Notes: generated by a model from the sequence alone, not told the origin. DNA of 64,000 nt from Mycoplasmopsis agalactiae 14628 (GCF_000266865.1 NZ_AJPR01000011.1:248001-312000), one strand, 5' to 3'. Positions 1-11,432 are shown, counted from the first letter of the stretch. Numbers and translations are program-made.

Positions 1-431
1 TGCAAGTTTTAAGAAATAACAATGTAAAAGACAATATTTTACTTTTAGATTGCACTGTTAGTCAAGAGTTTATTAACAAGTCACAACACTCAAGTTTTTA
101 TGCCTTTAAACAACTTAATAATAAAGAAGAACTTATTAAAAATATTGATTCTGAATTTATCGAATTAGACAGTGAAATAGGCTTATATGCCACAAATGAT
201 ATGCTTTCAAAAACATTAATTGATGATCTTAAAAAATTCGCTTCAGAATTTAGATTAGAACAAAATGGCTTTGGATTTTTATACAATGAAAAATCAGCAA
301 AATTAAGCATATGATTTAAGTCACAAAATGAATTATTTAGCATATTAAAATCTGTTGACGTTGCATCAACAATACTAAACCATGTATGATTACTAACTGA
401 AATTATGAACAAGACATCAATTTTAATTTAG
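1..431 (+). CDS. C-terminal part of a DUF3137-like protein (partial)
   Basis: The frame is open from the window edge to TAG at 429-431 and reads two TGA codons as Trp, so only about 142 C-terminal residues are present. The segment starting SEIGLYATND and continuing to an aromatic IWF stretch resembles the end of DUF3137 proteins, where a Y-A-T/D-x-x-x element precedes a helix and a beta strand. The function of that family is unknown. The gene converges on rsmD with no gap between the stop codons. The family call rests on a weak pattern match only. Confidence 0.5.
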
Positions 432-980
432 TTAGTTTATATGACTAATATATAGAATATGGACTTTTCCATATTTTTTATTTTTTTGAACCATAAGACC
501 TTCAGGGAGGCTTATTTTTTCACTATCATTAGTTTCAACAACAATTAGACCATTAGGAGATAAAAAGTTATTAAGCTTAATTAATTTTATGCATTCATTA
601 AGCAAATCATACTCAGCATATGGCGGATCTAGGAAAATATAGTCAAAAACTCTGCCGGTTTTCGACTTTAAAAATGCAAGCGCATTAGTATTAAAGACAT
701 CTATATTATTTATTTGCAAAGCATTAATATTTTCATAAATTATCTTAACTGCTTCTTTATCTTTCTCAACTGCCACGGCCTTCATTGCATAGTTACTTAC
801 AGCTTCAATAGCCATTGATCCTGAGCCTGCAAAAAGATCTAGCACGATTTTTCCTTCAATTTGCATTCTGATTGAAGAAAAAATGGCTTCACGAACCTTG
901 TCCATTGTTGGTCTAATATCTTTAGATTTTGGCCAATTTAAAAGCCTGTGTCTATACTTGCCTGAAATAACTCTTATCAT
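432..980 (-). CDS. rsmD: 16S rRNA (guanine(966)-N(2))-methyltransferase RsmD
   Basis: This 182-residue class I SAM methyltransferase is expected to methylate G966 of 16S rRNA during 30S assembly in the cytoplasm. It opens with the family signature MIRVISGKYR, followed by RPTMDKVREAIFS. The SAM-binding motif LDLFAGSGSMAIEA lies near residues 47-60 and the catalytic DPPY near residues 118-121. Length is normal for RsmD. An AAGGAAG Shine-Dalgarno sequence precedes the start. It is divergent from def and convergent with the upstream partial gene. Confidence 0.93.
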   Translation of the reverse strand: MIRVISGKYRHRLLNWPKSKDIRPTMDKVREAIFSSIRMQIEGKIVLDLFAGSGSMAIEAVSNYAMKAVAVEKDKEAVKIIYENINALQINNIDVFNTNALAFLKSKTGRVFDYIFLDPPYAEYDLLNECIKLIKLNNFLSPNGLIVVETNDSEKISLPEGLMVQKNKKYGKVHILYISHIN

Positions 981-1035
981 CTGCTTCCTTATGGTCTTTA
1001 ATAAATCAATTATATAAGCATCAATTTTTTTAAAT

Positions 1036-1041
1036 TATAAT
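1036..1041 (+). promoter_or_regulatory. -10 box TATAAT of def, probable leaderless start
   Basis: A perfect TATAAT ends six bases before the def ATG and no Shine-Dalgarno sequence is present. Transcription should therefore start at or next to the start codon. Confidence 0.6.
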
Positions 1042-1047
1042 ATTTCT

Positions 1048-1611
1048 ATGAATGTTTATAATGTAGATTTAGTTAAGCTACCTAAAAAGGTTTTGAGAAA
1101 AAAATCAGAAAATGTTCCTATTCCATTAACTAGCGAAGACATTGAGCTTGCAAAAACAATGATTTATCATATTGACGATAGTCAAAAGCAAGGCTCTAAA
1201 TTTCAAGCAGGAGTTGGTGTTGCTGCTGTTCAATATGGCATTTTAAAAAGAGTTTTTTATATTAATATAACTGAAGACATGGTTGATGATAAAAGCCAAG
1301 TGTTAAGAGATGTCTTTTTTAATCCCATTGTTATAGCTATGTCTAACTCAAAAATCGCACTTTCACAAGGCGAAGGATGCCTAAGTGTTGGCAGAAATAT
1401 ACCTAATCAAGCAGGGCTTGTTTATAGGCATAAAAGGATTGTTATAGAGGCCTATTCATATTTTGAGAAGAAAATAAAAAGATATGATCTTAGTGGCTAT
1501 CCAGCAATTGTTGCTCAGCATGAATTAGATCATTTAGAAGGCAAGTTGTTCATTGACAGAATAGATAATAATAATCCTTGAGACTCTTCTAAAGGAGAAT
1601 TAATTTATTAA
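1048..1611 (+). CDS. def: peptide deformylase
   Basis: This protein removes the N-formyl group from nascent proteins and is a cytoplasmic metalloenzyme. All three family motifs are visible: GVGVAAVQ (motif I), EGCLSVG (motif II, with the metal-ligand Cys) and QHELDHLEG (motif III, HExxH-type metal site). The frame continues past a TGA at 1579 (Trp) for nine more residues to TAA at 1609, giving 187 residues. The downstream membrane protein starts 10 bases later, so the two are probably cotranscribed. Confidence 0.95.
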
Positions 1612-1620
1612 GGAGCAATT

Positions 1621-3039
1621 ATGAAAATAATCGAAAGTTTCGAAAAAATTGCATTTAATTCTTGGTCTATTTTGATTCCCATTGTTTTAGTAATCTTCAT
1701 CGTTGTTTTAGCTATATTATCTGGCTTAAAAAGAGGAATTTATGGTGGGCTAATAATTTTATTATTTGGCCTAGCTGGCTGAATTGTAGGCTTATTCGCT
1801 GCTAAACCTATAGTTGATTTTATTGTGCAAAGAACTAAAATAACTCTTCCTGGTAATAAGCAAATTGATGCTGAAATATTACGAAAAATGTTTTATGGTA
1901 TAGCTATGTTTGGAATTCAAGCACTATTTTTAATAGTTGCTGAAATAATTTCGCTAATTTTAAGAAAAGTTATTAGAAAACCTCTTAAAAATATGCGTGA
2001 AAATAAAGTTTCAACAGTTGGAAGCCGTTCAATAGGAGCAATTTTATCAACTGCTGGAATAGTCCCTTGTGCAATATTAGCCGCTAATGTTACTGGATTT
2101 ATGACTACAAACAATAAAGTTATTGAAGCTAATGACAAGATGCTTAGTGCAATATCATTTAAAAAAGCTGAAGGTGTTTCAAGATACACCCCTGGGCTAA
2201 TTGCTAGTGCTAAAATTGGTAATGATTTATTAACATCAAATAATGAGAGCAGTAATAATGAATCAGTAATTAACGCATTCGAATGGTATTTGCAACAATT
2301 TGTAAGACCTGAAAACTATATTTTGGTTTCTTCTGATGATAAAGGTCATGCTAAACCTATATTAAGTGCAAATGTATTAAAAAATATTCATGATAAAAAT
2401 GAACAACAAAAAGTTATAAACGGATTAATTCCATTTATTCTAGGCGACAATGCAAAAAAGAAAAATGCAATTTCATTATATTTTAACTTCAACACATCAT
2501 CAGAAAGCGATGCGCTTAAATATGATAAAGCATCAGAAAAAACTGAGATATTAACTGACAACAGTCAGAATGCTCAATCAAAGCTTAGTAATATTGGAAC
2601 AATAAATAACATTTTTGAACTATATACTGCAACACCTGAATCATTTCAAATAGTTGAATACTTGAGTAAATTAGGACTTGACGATTCTCAAGCATCTCAA
2701 GGTTTTAATGAAATATATGAACTAGTGAATCAAACTGAACCTGTTTGAGACATTTTAAATGCTGCTCAATTAAAGTTTAATATGCATCCTGATTACAAAA
2801 TAAAAGTTTATGGCAAGGAATATGTAAGCAGAATGAAAGACATATTGTTTGATTTGTTTGAAAAAAATACTTTTGATAAAGAAAAAGGTAAAAGCAAGTT
2901 TATATATGACAGAGGCGAGCTTAACGAAGAGAAAATGAAAGAGTGAGTAACAATTCAAACAATTCATCAAAAAATCTACTGAATAGTTTCATCAGTTATT
3001 GACAATATGTTCATTATTCCTGAAGATACAAGCAACTAG
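1621..3039 (+). CDS. polytopic membrane protein, possibly CvpA-like
   Basis: This is a 472-residue protein with an AAGGAG ribosome site directly upstream. Hydrophobic segments lie near residues 16-34, 40-61, 85-110 and 140-160, followed by a long hydrophilic region of about 300 residues. The short loop [10 protein letters not shown] between the first two segments, and the general layout, resemble CvpA-family proteins, but the large C-terminal domain is unrecognised. It follows def closely. I do not assign a function. Confidence 0.6.
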
Positions 3040-3152
3040 CTTGTATTTTTATTTATCTTTTTAGGCTGTTTTATAGGTATAAACATCAGAAAGGTAATCT
3101 AAATAACAACATTAAGCAACCATCATTTTTAGATTATTATATAATGAATTAT

Positions 3153-5069
3153 ATGAGTAATTCTAATTACGATGCAAGTAGTATTCAACAATTAAAAGGC
3201 CTAGAAGCTGTTAGAAAAAGACCTGGAATGTATATAGGGTCAACTGACGTTAATGGTTTACATCACTTAATTTGAGAAATAGTTGATAACTCAATTGATG
3301 AAGCATTAGCTGGCGAAGCAAACGAAATTATTGTTATTTTAAAAAAAGACGGATCCGTTATTGTTTCCGATAATGGTCGCGGAATTCCTGTTGGCAAAAC
3401 TCCAAGTGGCAAAAGTGCTGTGGAGTTAGTTTTTACTGAGCTTCATGCTGGTGGAAAATTTAATGAAGGCGCCTATAAAACATCAGGCGGGCTACACGGA
3501 GTTGGTTCATCAGTAGTTAATGCCTTAAGCAATAAGCTAAAATGCCTTGTTTATAGGGATAAACATATATATGAGACCATTTTTGAAAACGGCGACAATA
3601 TTGTACAAAAAACCCATGTTATAGGCTCAACAAACAAAAGAGGAACCTCAATTCAATTCTGGCCAAATTATGAAATATTTAAAAAAGCTAAGTTTAATTT
3701 TGAGACAATTGCTGAAAGATTAAGAGAAAGTAGCTTTTTAATTAGCAATCTTTCTATTAAATTAATTGATGAGCAAAGCGAAAGAAGTGAAGAGTTTAAA
3801 TACTCAAATGGTATTAAAGCTTTTGTTGAGTTTATTAATGATTCCAAAACCGCTTTATTTAACGTTTACTCCTTTAAACAAGTTGTTAACGAAATAGAAA
3901 TAGAGTGTGGCTTTCAGTACACTGACGGGTTCAATGAAACAATACTTTCATTTGTTAATAATGTAAAAACTAGAGATGGTGGAACTCATGAAATTGGTCT
4001 TAAGTCTGCTATAACTAAAACATTTAATGATTTTGCGCTTGATGAAAAAGTATTAAAAGGCAAGAATACATTTGATGGCGAAGATGTCCGTGAAGGCTTA
4101 ACTGTAGTATTATCGGTCAAAATACCTGAAAAATATTTAGAGTTTGTGAGTCAAACAAAAGATAAATTAGGCACACCTGAAGCTAAAAGTGCTGTAGAAG
4201 AAGCAGTAACTAAAAATCTAAAAACATGAATAACTGAAAACAAGCAAATAGCCAAGAAAATTTTAGAGAAAATTAAACGTGCATCCGATTCTCGTGAATC
4301 AGCTAGAAAAGCACGTTTAGAAGCCAGAAAAACTAAAAGTGTACTTAAAGAAAAGCAAATTTTAAGCGGAAAATTAACTCCAGCGCAGACTAAAAATATT
4401 AAAGAAAAAGAGCTTTTCTTAGTTGAAGGGGATTCAGCCGGCGGATCAGCTAAATCAGGCAGAGACAGAAGATATCAAGCCATCCTGCCTCTTAGAGGAA
4501 AAGTTATAAACACTGAAAAAGCAAGGCTAATTGATATTCTTAAAAATGAAGAAATAAACACCATAATTAATGCAATAGGCGCCGGCATTGGGTTGGATTT
4601 TGATATAAGTAAAATCCAGTATGACAAAGTTATTATAATGACTGATGCTGATACTGACGGGGCGCATATTCAGATATTACTTTTAACCTTTTTCTTCAGA
4701 CATATGCGCAAATTAATTGAAGAAGGAAAAGTTTATATCGCTTTGCCTCCTTTGTTTAAATTGACTATAAACAAGGCAAAAAAGGAAATTTTATATGCCT
4801 GGGATGAAAACGAATTAAAAGAACTTTTGCAAACTAAAATGAAAAATGCAGAAGTGCAAAGATATAAAGGTTTAGGTGAAATGAATGCTGATCAGTTGTG
4901 AGAAACAACTATGAATCCTGAAACTAGAACATTAATTCAAGTAAGAATTCAAGATGCTGCCTTAGCAGAAAGAAGAGTTTCAACGCTAATGGGCGATAAT
5001 GTTGAATCTAGAAAAGAATGAATTAACAAAAATGTTAATTTCACATTAGAAGATGACTTTGAAATATAA
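3153..5069 (+). CDS. parE: DNA topoisomerase IV subunit B
   Basis: This is the ATPase and TOPRIM subunit of topoisomerase IV, which decatenates replicated chromosomes. GHKL ATP-binding motifs are seen as [19 protein letters not shown] and [14 protein letters not shown], and the TOPRIM motifs as [14 protein letters not shown] and DADTDGAHI. Length is 638 residues. ParE is preferred over GyrB because the next gene is clearly ParC. An in-frame ATG at 3144 overlaps the TATAAT at 3140-3145, so the ATG at 3153 is the better start and the mRNA is probably leaderless. Confidence 0.92.
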
Positions 5070-5084
5070 CTTTATAGGTAAATT

Positions 5085-7670
5085 ATGAATAAGAAAAAAG
5101 AACAACAATTAAATGATTTGTTATCAAAGATTATTCAAGAAAACCTTGACACAGTAGTAGCTGATAGATTTAGTCGCTACTCTAAATATGTTATTCAACA
5201 AAGAGCGCTTCCTGATGTGCGTGATGGCCTTAAACCTGTACAAAGAAGAATTCTTTACTCAATGTATGATTTAGGTTTGCAAAATAATAAACCGTTTAAA
5301 AAGTCAGCTCGTGTTGTAGGCGATGTTATTGGTAAATATCATCCTCATGGCGATACATCAATTTATGATGCCATGGTCAGAATGGGACAAGAGTGAAAAA
5401 TGGGGCACACTTTAGTCGAAATGCACGGAAATGTTGGTTCAATCGACGATGATCCTGCTGCTGCAATGCGTTATACTGAAGTAAGGCTTTCGGAAATTGC
5501 TAATTATGTTATTGGGGATATAAGAAAAAACACAGTTAAGTTTGCTCCTAATTTTGATGATTCAGAAAAAGAACCTGTGGTTATGCCTGTTTTAATTCCT
5601 AATTTATTAATTAATGGATCAACAGGAATTGCTTCAGGTTTTGCCACAGAAATGCCGCCACATAATTTAAATGAAATCTTAGATGCTGCTATTGCTAAAG
5701 TCAAAAACCCTGCTATTGAACTTAGCAAGTTAGCCAAAATTATTCAAGGGCCTGATTTCCCAACAGGCGGAATAATTTATGGAACTGAAGGAATTCATGA
5801 AGCATTCGAAAGAGGAAAAGGCAGAATAACGCTAGCTTCAAGATACAATGTTTATTCTGATAATAAGTATAAATATATTGAAATTACAGAAATTCCATAT
5901 GGAGTAATAAAATCCAAATTAGTCCATGAAATAGACTTAATTGTCGATTCTGAAGAAGTATCAGGTCTTTTAGAAGTTAAAGATCAAACAGACCGTAATG
6001 GTATTAATATATTAATTACATTAGATAAAGAAGCTGATGAAAATGTAATTGTAAATTATCTTTTTTTAAAAACTCAAATGAAAATTTATTACAACTACAA
6101 TAATGTAGTTATTGATAATTACACACCAAAAACACTAGGTATTTCTGCGCTTTTAGATGCATATTTAAAACATGTTAAAGATATAAAAATCAAAACCATT
6201 GAGTTTGATTTAATTAAGCACAAAGCAAGACTAGAAATAGTAATTGGCTTTTTAAAAGTTGCCAAAATAACTGATAAAGTTATTGAAGTAATTCGTAAGA
6301 GTGAAAACTCAAAACAAGGTGTTATTGATAATTTGATGGCAACTTTTGATTTTACTTTAAATCAAGCAACTGCTATTGCAGAGTTAAGGCTTTATAAATT
6401 AAGTAAAACTGATGAGCAAGCCTTCTTAATTGAAAAAGAAGAGTTAGAAGAAAAAATTAAGCAATGCGAGCTGTTATTGAATAATTCAGAAGAATTTAAC
6501 AAGTACTTAATTGCTTTGTTTAAAGACCTTAAGTTAAAATTTGGTAGGCCAAGAAGAACATCAATTGAAAATGAGCAAATAAAAGCATCAATAAACCAGG
6601 AAGATTTAGTCAAAGAAGAGCAAGTATTTTTAGGCATTAGTAAATTCGGATACATTAAAAAAGTTTCTAAAAAAACATACGAATCTAATTTAATTAATAC
6701 TTATGGCATAAAAGAAGATGACAACATTTTATTTTATGATAATGCTAGTTCATTGGATAAATTATTGCTATTTACAAACTTCGGTAATTATGCTTATTTG
6801 CCTGTTTTTAAGGTTCATGAGTCAAAATGGAAAGAGTTTGGAACCCATCTTAGTGATTTTGTTGATTTAGCATCAGGTGAAGAGCTAGTTAGCGCTATCA
6901 TGGTTTCAGATTTTGATTCATCTAACTATGTTTGCTTATTTACAAAAAAAGGACAAGGCAAGAAAGTTTTATTAAAAGAATTTGATGTTTCTAGATTTAG
7001 CAAAACATTTGTCGCTATGAAGCTAAAAAATGATGATGAATTAATTGGAGCTAAATTATCAAATGGTTTAAAAGATGTATTGCTTATAACTAAGAATAAT
7101 TTTGCTTCATTATATTCAGAAAATGAAGTACCTATTTATGGACTAAAATCTAATGGAAATAAAGCTTGTTATTTAGCAAATTATGATGAATTGTCAGCAT
7201 TTGCAGTGGTAAATTCTAATGATTCTGTTGCGCTAATTAATGAAAATAATAAAGCCAGAGTTATTAACATTTCAGAAATCACAAAAGTTCCCAAGACAAA
7301 CAAGGGAGTTGCATTATTTGCTAAGAGTAGGACAAATAGCCCTATAAAACAGTGTGATCCGCTGCAAGCTAATTCTAAAATATTGATTGTCAACAATCAA
7401 GGTCAAGCTCATTTTGAAAAAATACAAGATTATGCAAAGTCGGCTTATGCAAAATTTATTAATTTTGACATTGATGATTTACGTACTGTGTCATTAATTT
7501 CTAATTATTCAAGCGTTAATGATGATACAAACACTCATTCTTATGATAAAGAATCAGAAGCCGAAGAGCAAATAATGAACGATGCAATTGAAACCAAAAA
7601 TTCAATTGATTTAACTATTGATGAAATACTTTCAAAAGTTGATGAACTACTAAAAAAAGACAAAAAATAA
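5085..7670 (+). CDS. parC: DNA topoisomerase IV subunit A
   Basis: This 861-residue protein is the DNA-breaking subunit that works with the upstream parE product, 15 bases away. The catalytic Tyr130 lies in [10 protein letters not shown]. The quinolone-resistance region reads [15 protein letters not shown], with Thr91 and Asp95 at the positions of E. coli ParC Ser80 and Glu84. A C-terminal beta-pinwheel region with repeated FTxxG-like strands follows, and there is no GyrA-box. The extreme C-terminus is acidic. One copy of the over-represented CTATAAAACAG 11-mer lies inside the gene at 7342. Confidence 0.95.
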
Positions 7671-7703
7671 CAAACTTTAAGAAAATTACTAAAACAATTG
7701 TTT

Positions 7704-7730
7704 TATAGGGCTATAAGCTCTATTTTTTAT
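7704..7730 (+). terminator. hairpin plus T-run after parC
   Basis: The sequence ATAGGGCT pairs with AGCTCTAT (one G-U pair) and is followed by TTTTTT. It lies 35 bases after the parC stop. Confidence 0.55.
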
Positions 7731-7813
7731 TAATTTTATGAAAATTTCAAAAATTGGTAAAATTAATTATGAAAATATTTTTATATTCATAAACTAACGT
7801 TATAAGGAAAATT

Positions 7814-8743
7814 ATGAGCGCATTAACTGATAATAAAAAGGAAAAGTTCCTTTTTGCCATTGACTTAGATGGAACTTTGCTCTCTTCAAGTAGGGAAAAC
7901 ATAGTTCCTGAAAATTGCATTAAAGCTATTCAAAGAGCAAAAGAAGAAGGACATGTTGTATGTATTTTTACAGGCCGTCCTTGAAGAAGTACAAAACCAA
8001 TATATGACAAATTAGGACTTACTACTGTTGTTTCTAACTATAATGGCGCACAAATTCACAATCCAAAAGATGATAATTTTATTCCTCACATTAAGTATTT
8101 AAACTTAAATGAAATGCTTTACATTCTTGGTGATGAAAAGGTAAAAAAGGAAATCTCAAACCTTGCAATTGAAGGACCGGGCTGAGTTCAATTAGAACAC
8201 CGTGATGATGATATTGAAGCAGTTTTTGGCTTTAGTTCAGCGGAAAAATTTACAGTTGGAATTAACCTTAACAAAGTTCCTTTAAGTCCAACAGGAATTG
8301 TTTTTGATGTTAAAGAAACAACTGATGCTGAAGAATTAAGAAGATATCTAAGAGCTAGATATGGTGACCTTGGTGAATTTTCTTACTGATCAAAAGGAGA
8401 AGGGCTTACACCAGTATTTGATATTACCAACGTTACTGTAAACAAGGGAAGAGCGCTTTCTTTACTATCTAGATATTATGGAGTTGATTTAGACCATACT
8501 ATTGCTTTTGGCGATGGATTTAACGACGTGCCTATGTTTAAAGTAGCAACAGTTTCTGTTGTTTTAGGTAACGCCTCTGATTTAGTTAAAAGACATGCTA
8601 CAGTGAGATTGAAAAAAACTAATAAAGATGGTGCTGTAGGCGAATACATTGATAAGTTTTTAGATAATCCTGAAAAGGAAATAGCTAAATCAAAAGCAAT
8701 GGCGCTAAAAATGCGAAAAGTATCTATTCAGGAAGAAGAATAA
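7814..8743 (+). CDS. Cof-type HAD family hydrolase
   Basis: This is a 309-residue haloacid-dehalogenase-superfamily phosphatase. HAD motif I is FAIDLDGTLL near residues 13-22, with the nucleophile and acid aspartates. Motif II is the Thr in CIFTGRPW, motif III a Lys in NVTVNKGRAL, and motif IV AFGDGFNDVPM. The cap domain between motifs II and III places it in the Cof/YidA subgroup, which usually acts on sugar phosphates or other small phosphorylated metabolites. The substrate cannot be told from the sequence. An AAGGAAA ribosome site precedes the start. Confidence 0.9.
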
Positions 8744-8744
8744 A

Positions 8745-9458
8745 TTGAAGTTTTTTGACTTTGTTCTTGAAAGCAATTTGCTAGAAAATAAAAGCATAAT
8801 AGGTGTTGACGAAGTGGGCGTTGGTGATTACTTTGGCCCGCTTTGTGCCTGTGCTGTTTTTATTGATGCCAAAAATGTAGCAAAAGTGGCACAATTAGGT
8901 ATTAAAGATAGCAAAAAATTAAGTGATAAAAAGATTAAAGAACTAGCTTTAAAACTTAAAAATAGCAAGCTAATTTCTTATTCTTTAGCTCACTTAAATC
9001 CTTCAGGATATAATAAATTAAACAAAAATTACAACGCTAACATTTTAAAAATGTTCGTGCACCTTAAGGCTATTAATTCATTGACTGCTAAATTAAACAA
9101 TTATAAATATGATTACATATTTATTGACAAATATGCATCAGCAGAAAATATGTTAAAGTACTACAATGAGCTGGTTTTAATCAATAACTGAGCTAACTTC
9201 AAAGAAATTAATGGAGATGTTTTGATAGCAAACAAAGCTGAATCACATAGTATTAGTGTTGCAGCGGCTTCTATACTAGCAAGAGATCATTTTTTGACAT
9301 TAATTGCAAAAATGAATGAAGAGTACAATACAATTTTTCCACTAGGAGCAGGATCAAAGGTTAGCGAATTTGCCAAAGATTTTTTTGCAAAACATAATTA
9401 TAGTGATGATGTGATTTCAAACACATGCAAAAAAAGTTTTAAGATGAAGATTTTATAG
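8745..9458 (+). CDS. rnhC: ribonuclease HIII (short form)
   Basis: This RNase H2-superfamily enzyme is expected to cut RNA in RNA-DNA hybrids. The motif GVDEVGVGDYFGPL near residues 20-33 matches the HIII-type signature and supplies the catalytic Asp-Glu pair; further acidic positions lie in KDSKKLSD and FIDKYAS. The start is TTG at 8745, one base after the HAD stop. At 237 residues it lacks the roughly 80-residue N-terminal TBP-like domain of Bacillus RnhC. HII is the alternative call, but DYFGPL favours HIII. Confidence 0.85.
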
Positions 9459-9496
9459 TAGTTGCGTATCATCCAGATAGCCGAATTTATCTGTTT

Positions 9497-9528
9497 AATA
9501 GTAATAGAAATACATTTCTATTACTATT
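9497..9528 (+). terminator. strong hairpin after rnhC
   Basis: The 14-base arms AATAGTAATAGAAA and TTTCTATTACTATT are perfectly complementary around a 4-base loop. The hairpin lies 38 bases after the rnhC stop and the following bases are T-rich. Confidence 0.65.
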
Positions 9529-9599
9529 TATGATAATGCCTTTGCTATGTTGTTTTAGTTGGATATCTTTTTATGACTTTTTAATATCAGAATTATTAT

Positions 9600-9639
9600 T
9601 ATAATATTTAATATAATAATTAGCACTAGACAGGGGGGG
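9600..9639 (+). promoter_or_regulatory. promoter region and G7 tract upstream of the methyltransferase remnant
   Basis: Two TATAAT boxes lie at 9600-9605 and 9612-9617. A run of seven G lies at 9633-9639, ending 12 bases before the ATG. Such a run is rare in this AT-rich sequence. It could act as a G-rich ribosome site or be a length-variable tract; neither is shown by the sequence. Confidence 0.5.
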
Positions 9640-9651
9640 CCAAGCACAATA

Positions 9652-10626
9652 ATGAGCAAACGGGGAATTATAGATTTATTTGCAGGTGCTGGTGGTTTAA
9701 CTCTTGGTTTTACTCAAAACAACTTTGATATATTAGACACCATTGAGTTTTGGTAACCAGCAGTTGATACCTATAACTTCAATTTTAGGAAAAATGTTAT
9801 AGCCAAGGATATAACAGATTTGGAAGTTAGAAATGAACTTGAGAGCAATTGAAAAAACAAAACTGATTTGGTTATTGGAGGCTTCCCTTGCCAAGGATTT
9901 TCATTAGCAGGAAGAAGAAGCAAGGACGACGAAAGAAATCAACTTTACAAATATACAATTGATGTAATCAGTAGAGTGCAACCATATGGTTTTGTTTTAG
10001 AGAATGTCAAAGGCATTTTATCATTTAGAGAAAGCGACAATGAATTGGTTGTTGAAAAGATACAAAAAATGTTAGCAAAAGAGAATTACTACACAAAATT
10101 TATACTTTTAGACAGCTCAAATTTTGGTGTCCCACAAAAAAGAGAGCGTGTAATTTTTATTGGCTGTAAAGACAAAGAAAAAGTTGACAAGGTAATATCT
10201 GTACTAGCTAAGTATAAAGAAAAAACAGTTACTGTTTTTGATGCAATAGCTCACTTAGAAAAAGTTACTGATGACAAAAAAATACCTAATCACATATTCT
10301 CTAAGCATTCTGAGGAAATAAAAGAGAGATTTATGAAACTAAAAGAGGGCGAAAGTCTTTCTAAATCTTTTTCTGATGCGTTTAGAAAAATTTCTTATGA
10401 CAAGCCATCTCCTACAGTTAAGGAAAATCACGGCGGAGTTCATATTCATCCTGTCTTGCCAAGAGTACTAACTCCTAGAGAATTGGCAAACTTACAAACA
10501 TTTCCTGAGAATTTTATATTTTTAGGAACTAAGTCTAGTGTTCTTAAACAAATTGGCAATGCAGTTCCTGTCAAATTATCCTATGAAATAGCCAAATTAG
10601 TAAATAAGGTATTTTTCAATGAATAG
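9652..10626 (+). pseudogene. C5-cytosine DNA methyltransferase, interrupted by a nonsense codon
   Basis: The 325-codon frame encodes a type II cytosine-5 methyltransferase. Motif I is LFAGAGGL at residues 9-16, motif IV GGFPCQGFS with catalytic Cys80, motif VI ENVKG near 117-121, motif VIII QKRERV, and motif X QIGNAVP near the end. Codon 35 (9754-9756) is TAA where the context EFW-x-PAVDTYNFNF suggests an original CAA (Gln). The rest of the frame is intact, which points to recent loss. Reinitiation at TTG 9868 would omit motif I and should not give an active enzyme. The nuclease frame overlaps its 3' end. Confidence 0.88.
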
Positions 10627-11325
10627 TTATTTTGAAGTAGCTGTTGAATTTCAATGTAAACTTGAAGCAATAATTAATGATATTTTTGAGACGACTAATA
10701 ACGAGATAAGTGTTAGCGTTGCAGATATTAATATACTTCAGCGTGATAATAATTCTATAAATTCATCAACAGCCATAGGATATCTTTTAGAAGAGTATTT
10801 AATTAGAAAAATTGAGAAATATATTAGTTCAACAAATTGTCATTTAAAAGTTCTTATGAAGAATAATAGTAAAGCAAACACAAGCAGCTTTGATTTTTCA
10901 CTAGCTTATAAGGGCATTTGTTTTATATTAATTTAAAAGCTGACAGAAATGCAAACAATGCTATAGCTGCTATAAGCAGGCTTTACAGTGACTATGTTGA
11001 ATATGAAGGCAATGAGCCATTACATTATTTAACTTTCAAAACAAACTATGATATTGGCAAGTCTAGAATATGTAATCAGAACAAGATAATAATAAAAAGC
11101 ACATACTCATATTTTTTGGAACAGGTTGATTTCAGTAAAGGTTGAAAACAAGATCATAGATCATGATCTCCTGGAACCAAGTTGAATTCTGGTAGGCTAA
11201 TGGTATCAGAGAACTTTCTCAAAGAGAATCTCATAGAGAGATCAAAAATGTCATATGAACAAAATAGGGAATATATAGAGCAAATGTTTAATAAAAATTT
11301 TGATGTAGCAGAATATGATGAATAA
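10619..11325 (+). pseudogene. restriction endonuclease of the same RM locus, frameshifted
   Basis: The gene starts by overlapping the methyltransferase stop. Frame 1 runs to TAA near 10935, while a second frame continues the protein from about 10918 to TAA at 11325. Adding one T to the T-run near 10919-10922 restores a 235-residue protein, including FDFSLAYKGICFYINLKA. Asp followed by NLK suggests a PD-(D/E)XK-type core, though Asn stands in the usual acidic place. I recognise it as a nuclease mainly by its position and this pattern; specificity is unknown. Confidence 0.7.
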
Positions 11326-11432
11326 TTAAATTTTTGTATCTTGTATTAACTGACAAAAATTTTTATTTGTTTTCTAACATCAAACAAAATTTTTTTAATT
11401 TAAAAATTTACAAAAAAAATTAGAAAAATATT

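Noticed and set aside
1579-1581. TGA codons as gene ends, for example in def, ppa, rnr and ileS
   Set aside because: Conserved protein sequence continues past each TGA to a TAA or TAG, so TGA is Trp here and not a stop or a frameshift.
3144-3152. Upstream in-frame ATG for parE at 3144
   Set aside because: It overlaps the TATAAT box and would lie upstream of the predicted transcription start.
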